A stretch of DNA of 57,020 nt from Nostoc sp. B(2019) (GCF_010091925.1 NZ_WVID01000036.1:1-57020), one strand, 5' to 3'. Counted from the stretch's first letter, positions 46,670 to 55,917 are shown. Numbers and translations are program-made. The notes: generated from the sequence alone by a model not told the origin.

Positions 46670-47209
46670 CTGCTATGCCCACTAGTAAACGCTATAACAA
46701 AGGATACAATTTATGATATTTTTTGAGTCGTAACAACAGATAAATTACGAATTGTGTAATTTACAAAGCTCAAATAGTTATCAATTTCTTCGTAACAATC
46801 GAGTTCTTTTTCTTCTTATGTACTAAGTAGAATTTTTTGCTGTTTAACTAGTAATTTTTCAATACGAGTTTAAACACTGCTTGATACTCAAAAAACTGGA
46901 ATACCTTTCTTCAAATCAATCCGAATACGCCTTTAATGGGTAGTGTTAATTAAAGGCTATTGAGTTGAGAGCCAGACAAATGGTCATGGTAGTGTATGAA
47001 ATTAATCGATCAGTAATTTTGATTTTAGCTGAAAATAGCAAGATGGAGAATTGGTGAGAGAATAATGCCGAAATCAAAGCGCAAAAGTTAGAAGATAGCA
47101 TAATTTGTATAAATAAAATATAGATTCTGCGTAATTTTCATTACTATCCCAGTTAATTTAGTAATAATACATAGAAAACTAAAACTAGTACCACACCCTG
47201 GAGGTAATT
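46670..47209. other. 540-base gap between caspase and helicase genes
   Basis: No gene is evident. At about 46960-47057 one plus frame (A-R-Q-M-V-M-V-V-Y-E-I ...) is open for 30 residues but unsupported. The helicase ribosome binding site CTGGAGG (47199-47205) sits at the right end. Its AT-rich content suggests that the helicase has its own promoter. Confidence 0.5.
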
Positions 47210-50200
47210 TTGACCACAGCAAAAAAGGTAGATGCAATTCTCAATGCGTGGTTTGACTATATTGCTTTGGATGATTACAGTAATGCCAGGATTGAAGCAG
47301 CTAATCAGGATACGGTAAAACAGCGTGGAGTCAGGCTAGTGAGCGACCATATATTCATTGAGCCAACCATTTTTTTTGAACTGCAACAAAAAGTTGAAAA
47401 AGTGCAACAAGGTCGACAGGAAACTGTATGGGCATTGTCCTTTCCACAATTTATTGATGTAGATAAAGGAAAATCTTTTTTCTGTCCTCTGTTTAGTTTG
47501 GATGTTACATCTATCCTCAAAGGAGAGTACCAAGAAGCAGGATGGAATCTTGACGAACTAAAGCTGATGGAAGCAGGAGATAACCTAGCTACCTTCCTTA
47601 GATTGGATGACGAACAACGTGAGCAGTTAATTACCCAAGATGGACTACGAAGTTTTCTCGAAACCACATTTGGGCAAGAATTTCAGACCTATGAGGAGTG
47701 GATGCGGTATATTACTATACCTCGCTCTCACTACCAAATTCAACGGCAGCCATACTTGTTTGAGTGGACAGGAGCAATATATTCTAGGAATCTCAAGCAA
47801 GACTTGAAAGAAATCAAGTCAAACTCAAAAAATTGGTCAAAGCCAGGACATCCGGCTTATGAATATTTGTTCGGTTTGCCTCAGCCTCCAGAACACGAAG
47901 TCACTTATATGGGTGCTTTCCCAACCCACGCACCGACTAAATCGCAATCAACAGCATTGAAACACGCCCAAACCGAACCTATGACGGCTGTCCAAGGTCC
48001 ACCAGGTTCTGGGAAAACAACTCTTATCCTTCATCTCATCGCTCAACAGGTAGTCCAACGCGCACTGCACCTAATTAAAACTGGCCAGGACATCAATAAC
48101 TTAACTGTTGTTAGTAGTACAAATAATAAAGCAGTTGAAAATATTATTGATAAGCTAGATGATTGGTTAAAAGATGAATCTTTAGAACATGATTTTCTCT
48201 ATCTCAAAGGAGGAAGTAAATCTAATATTCAATCTGCTGACGGTGCTTTAGAACATTTACAGCAAGCCCTTAGCTATTTGCAAAAAAATAGTTTTGATAA
48301 AATTTATTTTAATACTCTAGTACAGCAAATAAAACAGATTAAAAATGAGTTAGAAGCTGAAGAGTCTAATTATTTAGGAAAACGTCGTCAAAGAACTTTA
48401 GATGAAAAACGACTTACTCAACTTTTGCAAAAAATACAAGTACTTCAACAGGATTTGGATGAAACGGTAGCCGCTAAAAGCAATTTTCAAGGACGGGCAG
48501 CAGAATTATCAGACTACGACAAACTACCAATAGAAGCTTATAGAGAACTTGAAGTAATACTAAATACTGCTGAGATGCAACTACCAGAAGGAAGAATCTC
48601 TTGGTGGAAGAAGATATTACTTTGGTTTTATGGCAGAACAGAAAAACAGATTTTGACAAAAACGGCTGAAGTCTGCCGAACAGCAATCTTAAATACTGTA
48701 AACACCATCTTTCGTGTAGAAGTTCCTAAAACTCGCAATGATTTGATTCAACAAGCATGGTTAGTTAAAGAACGATTGGCAAAAGCGGATGAGCTAAAAA
48801 AGATACAAGTAAGATTACAAAAAATTGCTGAAGATATAATAAATACAGAACAACAAATAAATGCAGCAAGTGAAGAGATAACTTTTTTAGAAACAAGGTT
48901 AGCTACTCTACTGGAAGATTTTTATGCTTCCTTTAATCACGATTTTCATGAGCAGCAGCAGCAGATATTTCAGCTATCACGGAAATTACTCACTCAACAA
49001 GCGCTCTGCTATAAAGACCGTGTACAACCTTCTTTGGAACTATATTCAAATGTTCTTTCTGGAAATCGGAAAGATAAAAATAAGATGGCAGAAAACCTGA
49101 ACGAGCATATTAAAAATGTGAGTTTATTTTTTCCTGCCATCACTGGTACATTGCTTTCAGTCAGAAATATACTCCCTTGGGTTAAGGAATGTGTTGACCG
49201 CACAATTGTAGATGAAGCGGGAATGATTCCTCTGCATCAAACATTTCCGTTATTGGTGCGATCGCGCAAAGCTATTATTGTAGGTGATCCTCTACAAATA
49301 GAGCCTGTAATCACTCTCAGTAATCAAAGACGCGATGATTATCGTCAAACAGCATTTCTTGACAGAGGATTAACTGAAATTGATTACCATCGTTACAGTC
49401 CAGAGGAGGAACATAGTGCTACTAGCTATCATCGTGCCGCAGGAGCAAGTGGAGAAGACAATGATAAAGGTCAAGGGATTTGTTTGATTGAGCATTACCG
49501 TTGTCAACCTAGCATCATTGAGTATTGCGATACTATTGCTAACTACAAGTTAGAGGTAAAAACACAACTAGTACCTTCCTTATTGGAATCACACTTAGTT
49601 GCTTATCATGTTGAGGGAAATATTAGCCGTAATGTTAATGAGGAAGAAGTTACTGCTGTATGTGATTTGATCCAGCACTTGCAAAAGCAAGGTTACTTAT
49701 TAAACGATATTGGCGTTATTTCACCATTTAATGTTCATGCTAATGGATTGAGAGAGCGTCTTACTCAAAAATTCTCTGGATTAGATGCAAAATCTGTTGG
49801 CACAATTCACACTTTTCAAGGTTCTGAAAAAAAAGTAATTATTTTGTCTACAAAAGTATGCCGATCGCAAGATAATGTTAACTGGCTTAATAAGCGAGTA
49901 AACCTTCTTAACGTTGCTGTATCCAGAGCAAAAGAACTATTTATTTTGGTGGGTAATCTTTACAAGCTGGAAAAAGGAAAGCTTACTCGTCAGCTTGTTG
50001 AACACATTCGAGAGCAAGGAGTTATTTTAGAGTACAAATCTGAAGCAGAAATCCCTCAGCAGCAGGCTGGAGCTAATCTAGTTTATGATTGTGACCATTT
50101 AAAACTTTTTAGAGAAGCTCTTGAGCAAGCTGAAGAGGAATTGGCAATTGTCACGCCTTGGATTCGGGGTAATGAATCAAAACGGTTTGTGAATGATATT

Positions 50201-50578
50201 GTTTCAGCTTTGGAAAAAGGAGTTAAGGTTAGACTAATTTATGGTAATAAAAGTAGCGAAGAGAATGATGGAAACGACGCTCAAATTGAGAAAAACTTGG
50301 AAGAATTATTTTCTCAATATCCAGGTTCATATTTAACTTGTTTAGGCAAAAAAATACATATAGAAAGTAGGGGAACTAATGAAAAAATATTGGTTTGTGA
50401 CATGAAATTTGCTGTTTTAGGAAGTTGGAATTGGCTTTCTCATCCTTATAGAAAGCAGTGTAGCAGGGCATCCATCAATTCCAAGGCTCAAATTCGCCGA
50501 GAGACAAGCATACAACTTTCTGATTCATTGTCTATTGAAGATATAAAAGCAAGAATTATGCAACTAACTACACAATAA
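47210..50578 (+). CDS. Superfamily 1 helicase with C-terminal PLD-like domain (Mokosh type II-like)
   Basis: A 1122-residue protein. TTG 47210 as start is supported by GGAGG eight bases before. Helicase motifs are Walker A G-P-P-G-S-G-K-T-T (Lys269), Walker B V-D-E-A-G (668-671), G-D-P-L-Q-I-E-P (III), I-E-H-Y-R-C-Q-P (IV), H-T-F-Q-G-S-E (V) and N-V-A-V-S-R-A-K (VI, near 901). About 340 residues with coiled-coil character are inserted between Walker A and B. From about 960 there is a PLD-like domain (A-I-V-T-P-W-I-R and E-K-I-L-V-C-D ... L-G-S-W-N-W-L). The expected His of its H-x-K motif is Asn1057. UPF1-like helicase plus PLD nuclease is the architecture of the Mokosh type II antiphage protein. 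Confidence 0.88.
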   Translation: MTTAKKVDAILNAWFDYIALDDYSNARIEAANQDTVKQRGVRLVSDHIFIEPTIFFELQQKVEKVQQGRQETVWALSFPQFIDVDKGKSFFCPLFSLDVTSILKGEYQEAGWNLDELKLMEAGDNLATFLRLDDEQREQLITQDGLRSFLETTFGQEFQTYEEWMRYITIPRSHYQIQRQPYLFEWTGAIYSRNLKQDLKEIKSNSKNWSKPGHPAYEYLFGLPQPPEHEVTYMGAFPTHAPTKSQSTALKHAQTEPMTAVQGPPGSGKTTLILHLIAQQVVQRALHLIKTGQDINNLTVVSSTNNKAVENIIDKLDDWLKDESLEHDFLYLKGGSKSNIQSADGALEHLQQALSYLQKNSFDKIYFNTLVQQIKQIKNELEAEESNYLGKRRQRTLDEKRLTQLLQKIQVLQQDLDETVAAKSNFQGRAAELSDYDKLPIEAYRELEVILNTAEMQLPEGRISWWKKILLWFYGRTEKQILTKTAEVCRTAILNTVNTIFRVEVPKTRNDLIQQAWLVKERLAKADELKKIQVRLQKIAEDIINTEQQINAASEEITFLETRLATLLEDFYASFNHDFHEQQQQIFQLSRKLLTQQALCYKDRVQPSLELYSNVLSGNRKDKNKMAENLNEHIKNVSLFFPAITGTLLSVRNILPWVKECVDRTIVDEAGMIPLHQTFPLLVRSRKAIIVGDPLQIEPVITLSNQRRDDYRQTAFLDRGLTEIDYHRYSPEEEHSATSYHRAAGASGEDNDKGQGICLIEHYRCQPSIIEYCDTIANYKLEVKTQLVPSLLESHLVAYHVEGNISRNVNEEEVTAVCDLIQHLQKQGYLLNDIGVISPFNVHANGLRERLTQKFSGLDAKSVGTIHTFQGSEKKVIILSTKVCRSQDNVNWLNKRVNLLNVAVSRAKELFILVGNLYKLEKGKLTRQLVEHIREQGVILEYKSEAEIPQQQAGANLVYDCDHLKLFREALEQAEEELAIVTPWIRGNESKRFVNDIVSALEKGVKVRLIYGNKSSEENDGNDAQIEKNLEELFSQYPGSYLTCLGKKIHIESRGTNEKILVCDMKFAVLGSWNWLSHPYRKQCSRASINSKAQIRRETSIQLSDSLSIEDIKARIMQLTTQ

Positions 50579-50594
50579 TTTACTAATTTTATAT

Positions 50595-51809
50595 TTAACA
50601 ATAGACAACTCGAAAACCAAATTTTTTATCTCTGCTAGTTGCATCCTCAGAAAACCGAGACGCAGAACGACAAAAACGAGGAGGATGATCCCAGCAACCT
50701 CCGCGCAAAATTCGATATTCTGAATTTCCATCATTCAGCCAAGAACTACCATCTAATGGTGCGTCTTGATAATCTTCGTGTTCGTAGTCAGCACACCACT
50801 CCCAAACTAACCCGTGCATATCGTATATCCCAAACACATTAGGTGTAAAACTGCCAACCTCTGTTGTCTGCTTGTTAGAAATACTATTAATATTTTTATT
50901 TTGTCCACAATAATTCGCTAAATTCGTAGTAATTATTTTACCAAAATGAAATGGAGTTGATGTTTTAGCGCGACAAGCATATTCCCATTCAGCTTCGCTA
51001 GGTAAGCGATATTGTCTTTCTGTTTTTCGTGAAAGTCGCTCACAAAACTCTTGTGCATCATACCAAGAAACTCTTTCTACAGGTAAGTTATCTCCCTTAA
51101 AATAAGATGGTTCCAGTTGGAGACAGCGTTTGATTTTTGGGAGATTTGCAATAACCCTCCACTGTGCTTGGGTAATAGGATATTTACCCATAAAAAATGG
51201 TTTTAAAGTAACTATGTGCTGGGGACGTTCGTCTTCAAGTGATTCAGATTCATCTATAGGTGCGCCCATTTGAAATTTACCACCAGCAATGGAAACCATT
51301 TCTAATACTACGCCATCTGCTAGATTCTCTATAAAACCCTCAGCTTGCTTAAAACAACGTTTAGTTTCTATACCTTGAGCATCTATATTTACAATTTCAA
51401 ACTCGAACTTCGTGATAGCTGGTATTCTAGGAGGAGGAAGTTGTTGTATTTTTACATTGCTCGTTTTTATTACATCTTCATTGGTTGTTTGAGGTAAAAA
51501 ATTAGCAGTCAGAGAATTTTGCTGAACCGATTTTTCTACTAAAGTAATACAGGGAATTAGATCTGTTAATACTTCTCGAATAACAGCCTTGATGCTTTCA
51601 GCATCTGCATTGTAGTAAGTGCGATCGCCAATATGAATATCCTTTCCATCAGCAATATTAATAATGTTTTTACCCACTTGTAAGATATTCTGACCGTTGC
51701 TATTTTCACGCCATTGCTTTAGCAATAAAATATCGTTTTCATCGTGATTACTATCGCAGATACGGTCAAAGACGTCAGAAATTAATTCGTCAGTGTATTC
51801 ATTTAACAT
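50595..51809 (-). CDS. FGE/SUMF1-fold protein with N-terminal effector-associated-type domain
   Basis: A 404-residue protein. Residues about 1-85 look like a cyanobacterial effector-associated domain: helices, then I-L-Q-V-G-K ... I-N-I-A-D-G-K-D-I-H-I-G-D-R-T-Y, then A-D-A-E-S-I-K-A-V-I. Residues about 170-404 are a formylglycine-generating-enzyme (C-lectin-like) domain: G-G-K-F-Q-M-G, Y-P-I-T-Q-A-Q-W, L-P-S-E-A-E-W-E-Y-A-C-R, W-E-W-C, L-R-G-G-C-W and F-G-F-R-V-V. Such domains in signalling proteins usually bind rather than modify. The gene is convergent with the helicase (16-base gap). The IHIGD motif links it to the caspase at 45704. Confidence 0.85.
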   Translation of the reverse strand: MLNEYTDELISDVFDRICDSNHDENDILLLKQWRENSNGQNILQVGKNIINIADGKDIHIGDRTYYNADAESIKAVIREVLTDLIPCITLVEKSVQQNSLTANFLPQTTNEDVIKTSNVKIQQLPPPRIPAITKFEFEIVNIDAQGIETKRCFKQAEGFIENLADGVVLEMVSIAGGKFQMGAPIDESESLEDERPQHIVTLKPFFMGKYPITQAQWRVIANLPKIKRCLQLEPSYFKGDNLPVERVSWYDAQEFCERLSRKTERQYRLPSEAEWEYACRAKTSTPFHFGKIITTNLANYCGQNKNINSISNKQTTEVGSFTPNVFGIYDMHGLVWEWCADYEHEDYQDAPLDGSSWLNDGNSEYRILRGGCWDHPPRFCRSASRFSEDATSRDKKFGFRVVYC

Positions 51810-51995
51810 GAAGTGTTACAAAAGCTTATCAAAAAAAGTATACCTTCCTCTATTCTTAATTTCCTGAATAGTTAAAGTAACCGATCGCATACAAAAAAAT
51901 AGCACATCCTTTAGGATGGCTACTTGTGGAAATTGTCTAATTGTAATGCTTTCAGCTAAGTATCGTTAACAAATTGAATACATGCTATGCAAACG

Positions 51996-52565
51996 TTAAA
52001 ACGGGATGTCATCCTGATTAGGGTCTTCCTCCTTTTCTGGTTGATAGGTGGGTGGCTCATAATTTGTGGGTTGGGATATGGGTTCTGATGTTACTTGGGG
52101 AACGACGCCAACAGTACTTGTAGCAGGGGTAGTGACGGGACGTGGTGACTGATAACTGGGAACTGCGGCTGGGGAGGAAATCTCTGAGGATGGTTGCCGT
52201 AGGGAAGTTTCTGTAAATGATGGAGTTATGGTTGCTGGGGACGATGGATCAGTACTGAAACTACCACCTACAGATTGAATTTGTTGCACTGTCAATTCAG
52301 CGCGTTTTTCTTTAAAACCTTCTGGACGATCAATAGTATTCATACTTAAACGCCCTACCAGGATAACGCGATCGCCTTGGTGGTAGTTTTGCTGTATTTC
52401 TATTGCTAAATTTCCCCAGCCGACAACTTTCAGAGTCGCTAGTTGGTCTTCTGTGCGCTGGGAATTTGGAAACTGCACCAGCATCTCCGTAACTCCCAAG
52501 TTATCCGCTGTATAGCGAAGTTGCGGTTCTTGAATAATTTCCGCCATCAAAACACAGCTGTTCAT
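51996..52565 (-). CDS. Single-stranded DNA-binding protein (SSB family)
   Basis: A 189-residue protein. The N-terminal OB fold (about 1-100) reads M-N-S-C-V-L-M-A-E-I-I-Q-E-P and G-D-R-V-I-L-V-G-R-L. A Ser/Pro/Thr-rich linker follows. The C-terminal acidic tip D-D-I-P-F is the SSB protein-interaction tail. AGGAGG precedes the ATG at good spacing. The OB part differs from canonical SSB (L-R-Y-T-A-D-N-L-G-V in place of the usual start), so it may be an accessory cyanobacterial SSB. Confidence 0.88.
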   Translation of the reverse strand: MNSCVLMAEIIQEPQLRYTADNLGVTEMLVQFPNSQRTEDQLATLKVVGWGNLAIEIQQNYHQGDRVILVGRLSMNTIDRPEGFKEKRAELTVQQIQSVGGSFSTDPSSPATITPSFTETSLRQPSSEISSPAAVPSYQSPRPVTTPATSTVGVVPQVTSEPISQPTNYEPPTYQPEKEEDPNQDDIPF

Positions 52566-52948
52566 TAAAATTCCTCCTGACTGTCAAAAGTGCTGAGTAA
52601 AAAAGCGTGAGAAAGAGGGGGTTTTAATATTTCCGCAATCAATTTTCTATATGAACTCTTCTCTTTATTAGAGTTAGTTCTAGCATAAAAGCCAAGCGAT
52701 CGCTTTGAACAGCATTTAAGATGCTGCTCTCTACCTTCGCTTGACTAAGATGAGCATTAAATTCTGCACGAACTAGTATAATTGTACCACTGCAAGGCAG
52801 AAAAAACACTCGACATAAGTTTAAAAATTCAAGTTTATAACCTTTGGGTGATGGATGATTCCACCTTAGAAACTAGGAAGGAAAAGAGCAGGGTGAAGAG
52901 TGAAAGTTTATCCCCAAGATCTGCTCCGAATCACCTAAGTAAACTTTA
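52566..52948. other. 383-base intergenic region
   Basis: No ORF is convincing. One HIP1-type site at 52696 is followed by AGCATTTAAGATGCT (52709-52723), a small palindrome. The rest is AT-rich. It lies upstream of ssb and downstream of DUF309, both on the minus strand. Confidence 0.45.
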
Positions 52949-53341
52949 CTACTCATGAATTAGTAAAATTCTAGGCAAAGATAAGGCTTGATTTTCAGCC
53001 AAATCACCAGCGGTAATCTTGTCTGCTCCTATTTGTTGTAATGTCTTCCACAACACTGCACTCTGACTCAATAGCTCATCTACGTCAACGCCGCTGTAAC
53101 TAGATGGGTAACGCCGTAAACGATTGCTACCTTCTCCCAGCAGAATTACTGCTCCTCGCCAGTTACGATTACCCAGATGATACAGCGCCACAGCAATTTG
53201 CAGAATACCTTGATAAAAAGTTTTTTCTGGTTCGCTAGCTTCGATCCATAGAGCCTCTAAAGTATCATGACAGGCATAGAACTGCCCAGAATTGAACAGT
53301 TCTACGGCTTGCCAAAACTCTTGGGGAATGGTTTCGCTCAT
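52949..53341 (-). CDS. DUF309 family protein
   Basis: A 130-residue helical protein with the DUF309 signature F-N-S-G-Q-F-Y-A-C-H-D-T-L-E-A-L-W near residue 15-32 and Q-G-I-L-Q-I-A-V-A-L-Y-H near 65-75. Function unknown; the conserved His, Glu and Trp suggest a small metal- or ligand-binding bundle. Its ATG overlaps the stop of ftrC by four bases (ATGA-type overlap), so the two are translationally coupled. Confidence 0.9.
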   Translation of the reverse strand: MSETIPQEFWQAVELFNSGQFYACHDTLEALWIEASEPEKTFYQGILQIAVALYHLGNRNWRGAVILLGEGSNRLRRYPSSYSGVDVDELLSQSAVLWKTLQQIGADKITAGDLAENQALSLPRILLIHE

Positions 53342-53703
53342 CCCATACTGTCTCGCACTTCTTTAATTGTTTCGAGAGAGATTTCTTGGTTTTCTCCAGC
53401 AAACTCGTTGTCAGGGGTGAGGAACAGCATACAGTGACACTCTTTGCGTTCTCTCATTGGCACACAGGGACAGTTCCAATATGTGGCGTGGACTTCAGCT
53501 TCTTTATCTTCGTAGTGGCGACAGGGACACAAAGGCGCACCCAGTTCATCTTTATGTTTGGCTAGTCCTTCAATTACAACTGCTGTAACAGAAGGTTCAG
53601 CACAGAAGTACGTTCCAGTGCGCTTGGCGTATTGTTCGGAAAAATGCCGCATTGCCTCTAGGCTTTTATCGCTGGATTTTGTGTTAACTCCTGATGTGAT
53701 CAT
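53338..53703 (-). CDS. ftrC: Ferredoxin-thioredoxin reductase, catalytic (beta) subunit
   Basis: A 121-residue protein with the exact cysteine layout of FTR beta: C-P-C, 16 residues, C-P-C, 8 residues, C-H-C. These hold the 4Fe-4S cluster and the redox disulphide that pass electrons from ferredoxin to thioredoxin in the light. Length and start are normal. It forms an overlapping pair with DUF309. The variable subunit gene ftrV is not in the window. Confidence 0.97.
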   Translation of the reverse strand: MITSGVNTKSSDKSLEAMRHFSEQYAKRTGTYFCAEPSVTAVVIEGLAKHKDELGAPLCPCRHYEDKEAEVHATYWNCPCVPMRERKECHCMLFLTPDNEFAGENQEISLETIKEVRDSMG

Positions 53704-53909
53704 TTTGATTTGCCGCTCATAATTTAAATATTTCTTTGCATTGTACCTCAGCCTTACTGGCGGATTACTGGGGGTATTTCCCCAACCTTACTTGTTTAAG
53801 TTGTCCTCCTTTTGCTCAAAGGCTTGTATGTCTGGTCTGCACAGATCAAACAAAATTGAGGAAATCACAAAAACTTAACTTGAACACGACATAAAATTTG
53901 AATTAATAA

Positions 53910-55067
53910 TCAACGTAATGTTTTTTGTAGCTGGGGTTGCAGAGCTTGATCACTCTGTAGGATGATGCCAGGATAATCCCAGTTGATTACTACTTGTTCT
54001 GGTGCGGAAGAAATATCTTGCCACAAAACCCAACGACTGCCTTGAGGAAGAGAAGAAAGGCTTAGGGGGTTTTGAGTTAGCCAAATTAAGGGGTAGGTTT
54101 CAGGAACTTTTGTGTTGGCGCCTTCTAGAACTGTGGCTGCTGCTAAGGTTTCTAAAACAACGCGATCGCCTTTGATTAAACCTGTCAATGCTGTCCACAG
54201 TTGCACCTGTATTTGCTGACGCTGTGCATAAAAGTACAATGATGCTGCGGTAATTACTGCTTGTTCAAAGTTCTCTTCTTCCCAATTAACAGCACTGTCA
54301 AGGGCAATAATTATCTCTTGTCCACCTGTAATCATCTCTAACTCCCGTACCCTTAATTCTCCATAGCGGGCGCTGCTACGCCAGTGGATTAGGCGGGTGG
54401 GATCTCCTAAACGATAAGGACGTAGCGATCGCACTAACCCTGCTGTTGCTGTCTGCAAGGGTCTACCACGAGGATCGCCTTTCTTGCTTTCTTCTTGACC
54501 CATTTCATCCACTAGAGGGCAGGTAGCAAGGGGTAACACCGTGGGATAAACAATCGCGATCGCGGCACACTCCCGCTGACGACGACACCAGAACAATCCC
54601 AAAGGCGCACCAGTAGCGAGTTCAACTGTGTGCCAGCGATAGACGCCCCGACGCTGGGTGGGTTGGTAGTATATCCAGCGATAACTTCCTTGGCTAGGAA
54701 TTGTCTCTATCGCCTTTTGTATCGGTTTGCCCAAGACGAAAGGTAACATATCCTCAACTTGCAGTAAGCTCACAGGCTGTTGTAACTGATTGCAGATTTC
54801 TAATTCCACAGTCAATTCGTCACCTGCTGACACTGGCTGTATGGGAAGGCGCGTGATGGATAGACCTCTGAGCGATCGCGGTGGTAAAAACGCTGCTACA
54901 CCCAAAAGAGCAAAACTCACGCCACTGATAACGTACAACCAGCCAGCCATCGTATTAATAGCTGCTCCAAAAAAACAAATAGCGGTTCCTGCTAATACCC
55001 AACCGCTATATGCAGGAGCACAAGCGCGGGTTTCTAACCAGTTAGTGATGGGTTTGATGATTTTCAT
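53910..55067 (-). CDS. DUF58 domain membrane protein
   Basis: With ATG 55067 the product is 385 residues. Two hydrophobic segments (about residues 24-42 and 45-62) precede a soluble domain with the DUF58 signature: G-D-P-R-G-R, then R-L-I-H-W-R-S-S-A-R, with D-S-A-V-N-W further on (a von Willebrand-like fold). An earlier TTG/ATG at 55103 would add 12 residues and is less likely. DUF58 proteins often pair with MoxR ATPases and transglutaminase proteins in membrane assembly; neither is adjacent here. Confidence 0.88.
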   Translation of the reverse strand: MKIIKPITNWLETRACAPAYSGWVLAGTAICFFGAAINTMAGWLYVISGVSFALLGVAAFLPPRSLRGLSITRLPIQPVSAGDELTVELEICNQLQQPVSLLQVEDMLPFVLGKPIQKAIETIPSQGSYRWIYYQPTQRRGVYRWHTVELATGAPLGLFWCRRQRECAAIAIVYPTVLPLATCPLVDEMGQEESKKGDPRGRPLQTATAGLVRSLRPYRLGDPTRLIHWRSSARYGELRVRELEMITGGQEIIIALDSAVNWEEENFEQAVITAASLYFYAQRQQIQVQLWTALTGLIKGDRVVLETLAAATVLEGANTKVPETYPLIWLTQNPLSLSSLPQGSRWVLWQDISSAPEQVVINWDYPGIILQSDQALQPQLQKTLR

Positions 55068-55109
55068 AGTTTCCTTTCTAGCCCAACACCGACTGAAATT
55101 CACAGTGTC

Positions 55110-55220
55110 TCAGGGGTTCGCCAAAAATCGCTCTCCTGCTTCAAGACTAGTTTCGGCAAAGTAGTCGGCAATTTCATTGATATCTCGGCTGGCAAGAATG
55201 TTGATGATGTAGCGACTCAT
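55110..55220 (-). pseudogene. Truncated ParE/RelE-type toxin
   Basis: From ATG 55220 the frame reads M-S-R-Y-I-I-N-I-L-A-S-R-D-I-N-E-I-A-D-Y and continues F-A-E-T-S-L-E-A-G-E-R-F-L before stopping at 55110. This is the first third of a ParE-family toxin (usual length about 95). Just upstream a short frame ends L-E-R-F-R-Q-G-H-Q-A with TAA two bases before the toxin ATG, as the end of a ParD-like antitoxin would. The catalytic beta-sheet part is missing. Confidence 0.75.
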
Positions 55221-55277
55221 GCTTACGCTTGATGTCCTTGTCGAAATCGCTCTAAAATTTAGGAATCTGGTCTAAGA

Positions 55278-55544
55278 CTACATCTTATGAGCCTCTGCAT
55301 AAATCCGTAGTGCCGCAGCCATTTTCTTTCCATAATCCTCACCCTGAGATTGGAACCAAGCCAACGTGTCGGGATCTACTTGGACAAGAACATTCAGTGG
55401 TGTTACAGGCTTCCACCACCGTGACTTAGTGAAAAACTCTTCAGTTAACGGAGGAATGTCAGATGTATCGATTTCCTCTTCTGTGAGTGAGTCAACTTTG
55501 TCCCAGTTCGTCCTTGAGGAATTGTTCATAGCGTTTTCGTTCAT
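55278..55544 (-). CDS. brnA: BrnA-type antitoxin
   Basis: An 88-residue protein (starts 55544 or ATG 55529). The N-terminal acidic part contains D-T-S-D-I-P-P-L-T-E-E-F-F, followed by a ribbon-helix-helix with V-L-V-Q-V-D-P-D-T-L-A-W-F and Y-G-K-K-M-A-A-A-L-R, as in BrnA. It overlaps the 3' end of brnT by up to 53 bases. BrnA would neutralise BrnT and repress the operon. Confidence 0.9.
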   Translation of the reverse strand: MNENAMNNSSRTNWDKVDSLTEEEIDTSDIPPLTEEFFTKSRWWKPVTPLNVLVQVDPDTLAWFQSQGEDYGKKMAAALRIYAEAHKM

Positions 55545-55785
55545 AAGGCAGAGCTTTGCGAAGTGAAATAATCCGGATTGTTTGTTCGTCTGGTTCTGTA
55601 AAAATTACAACCACAAAACGTCCATCAAGTATCCCCAGCCCAATCCATCGATCCTCCCCATAGTCTTGACGTTCATCTAGAGAAATACGAAGTGGTAGAT
55701 TGAACACTCTAGGCGCGTCTGTAAAATCAATTCCATGCTTTGCAATATTTGCTTGGTTCTTTTGCTGATCCCACTCGAATTTCAT
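55492..55785 (-). CDS. brnT: BrnT-type ribonuclease toxin
   Basis: A 97-residue protein with the BrnT pattern. It starts M-K-F-E-W-D-Q-Q-K-N-Q-A-N-I-A-K-H-G-I-D-F and ends I-R-I-I-S-L-R-K-A-L-P-Y-E-R-K-R-Y. The conserved K-H-G and the R-I-I-S-x-R-x-A motif that contribute to the RelE-like active site are present, so the toxin looks intact. The toxin gene comes first in the operon, as usual in brnTA. Confidence 0.93.
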   Translation of the reverse strand: MKFEWDQQKNQANIAKHGIDFTDAPRVFNLPLRISLDERQDYGEDRWIGLGILDGRFVVVIFTEPDEQTIRIISLRKALPYERKRYEQFLKDELGQS

Positions 55786-55917
55786 ACCTTGATTTTACTG
55801 GATTTTCACTATGCACCTCAAGAACTGCTGCGCTTCTAACAACTAACTTACCCTTGCCTTCAATCGTTGATTTCTTGTGCTGTAGCTCCTTCCAGAACCG
55901 AATTGTTATACTGCTAG

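Noticed and set aside
46955-47057. Remnant of a four-helix-bundle (S23-like) protein
   Set aside because: A-R-Q-M-V-M-V-V-Y-E-I resembles the helix start, but the rest of the domain is not found in any frame.
50595-50720. Diversity-generating retroelement variable region at the C-terminus of the FGE-fold protein
   Set aside because: FGE/C-lectin domains ending R-G-G-x-W ... G-F-R-V-V are frequent DGR targets, but the segment is not rich in AAC codons and no reverse transcriptase or template repeat is present in the window.
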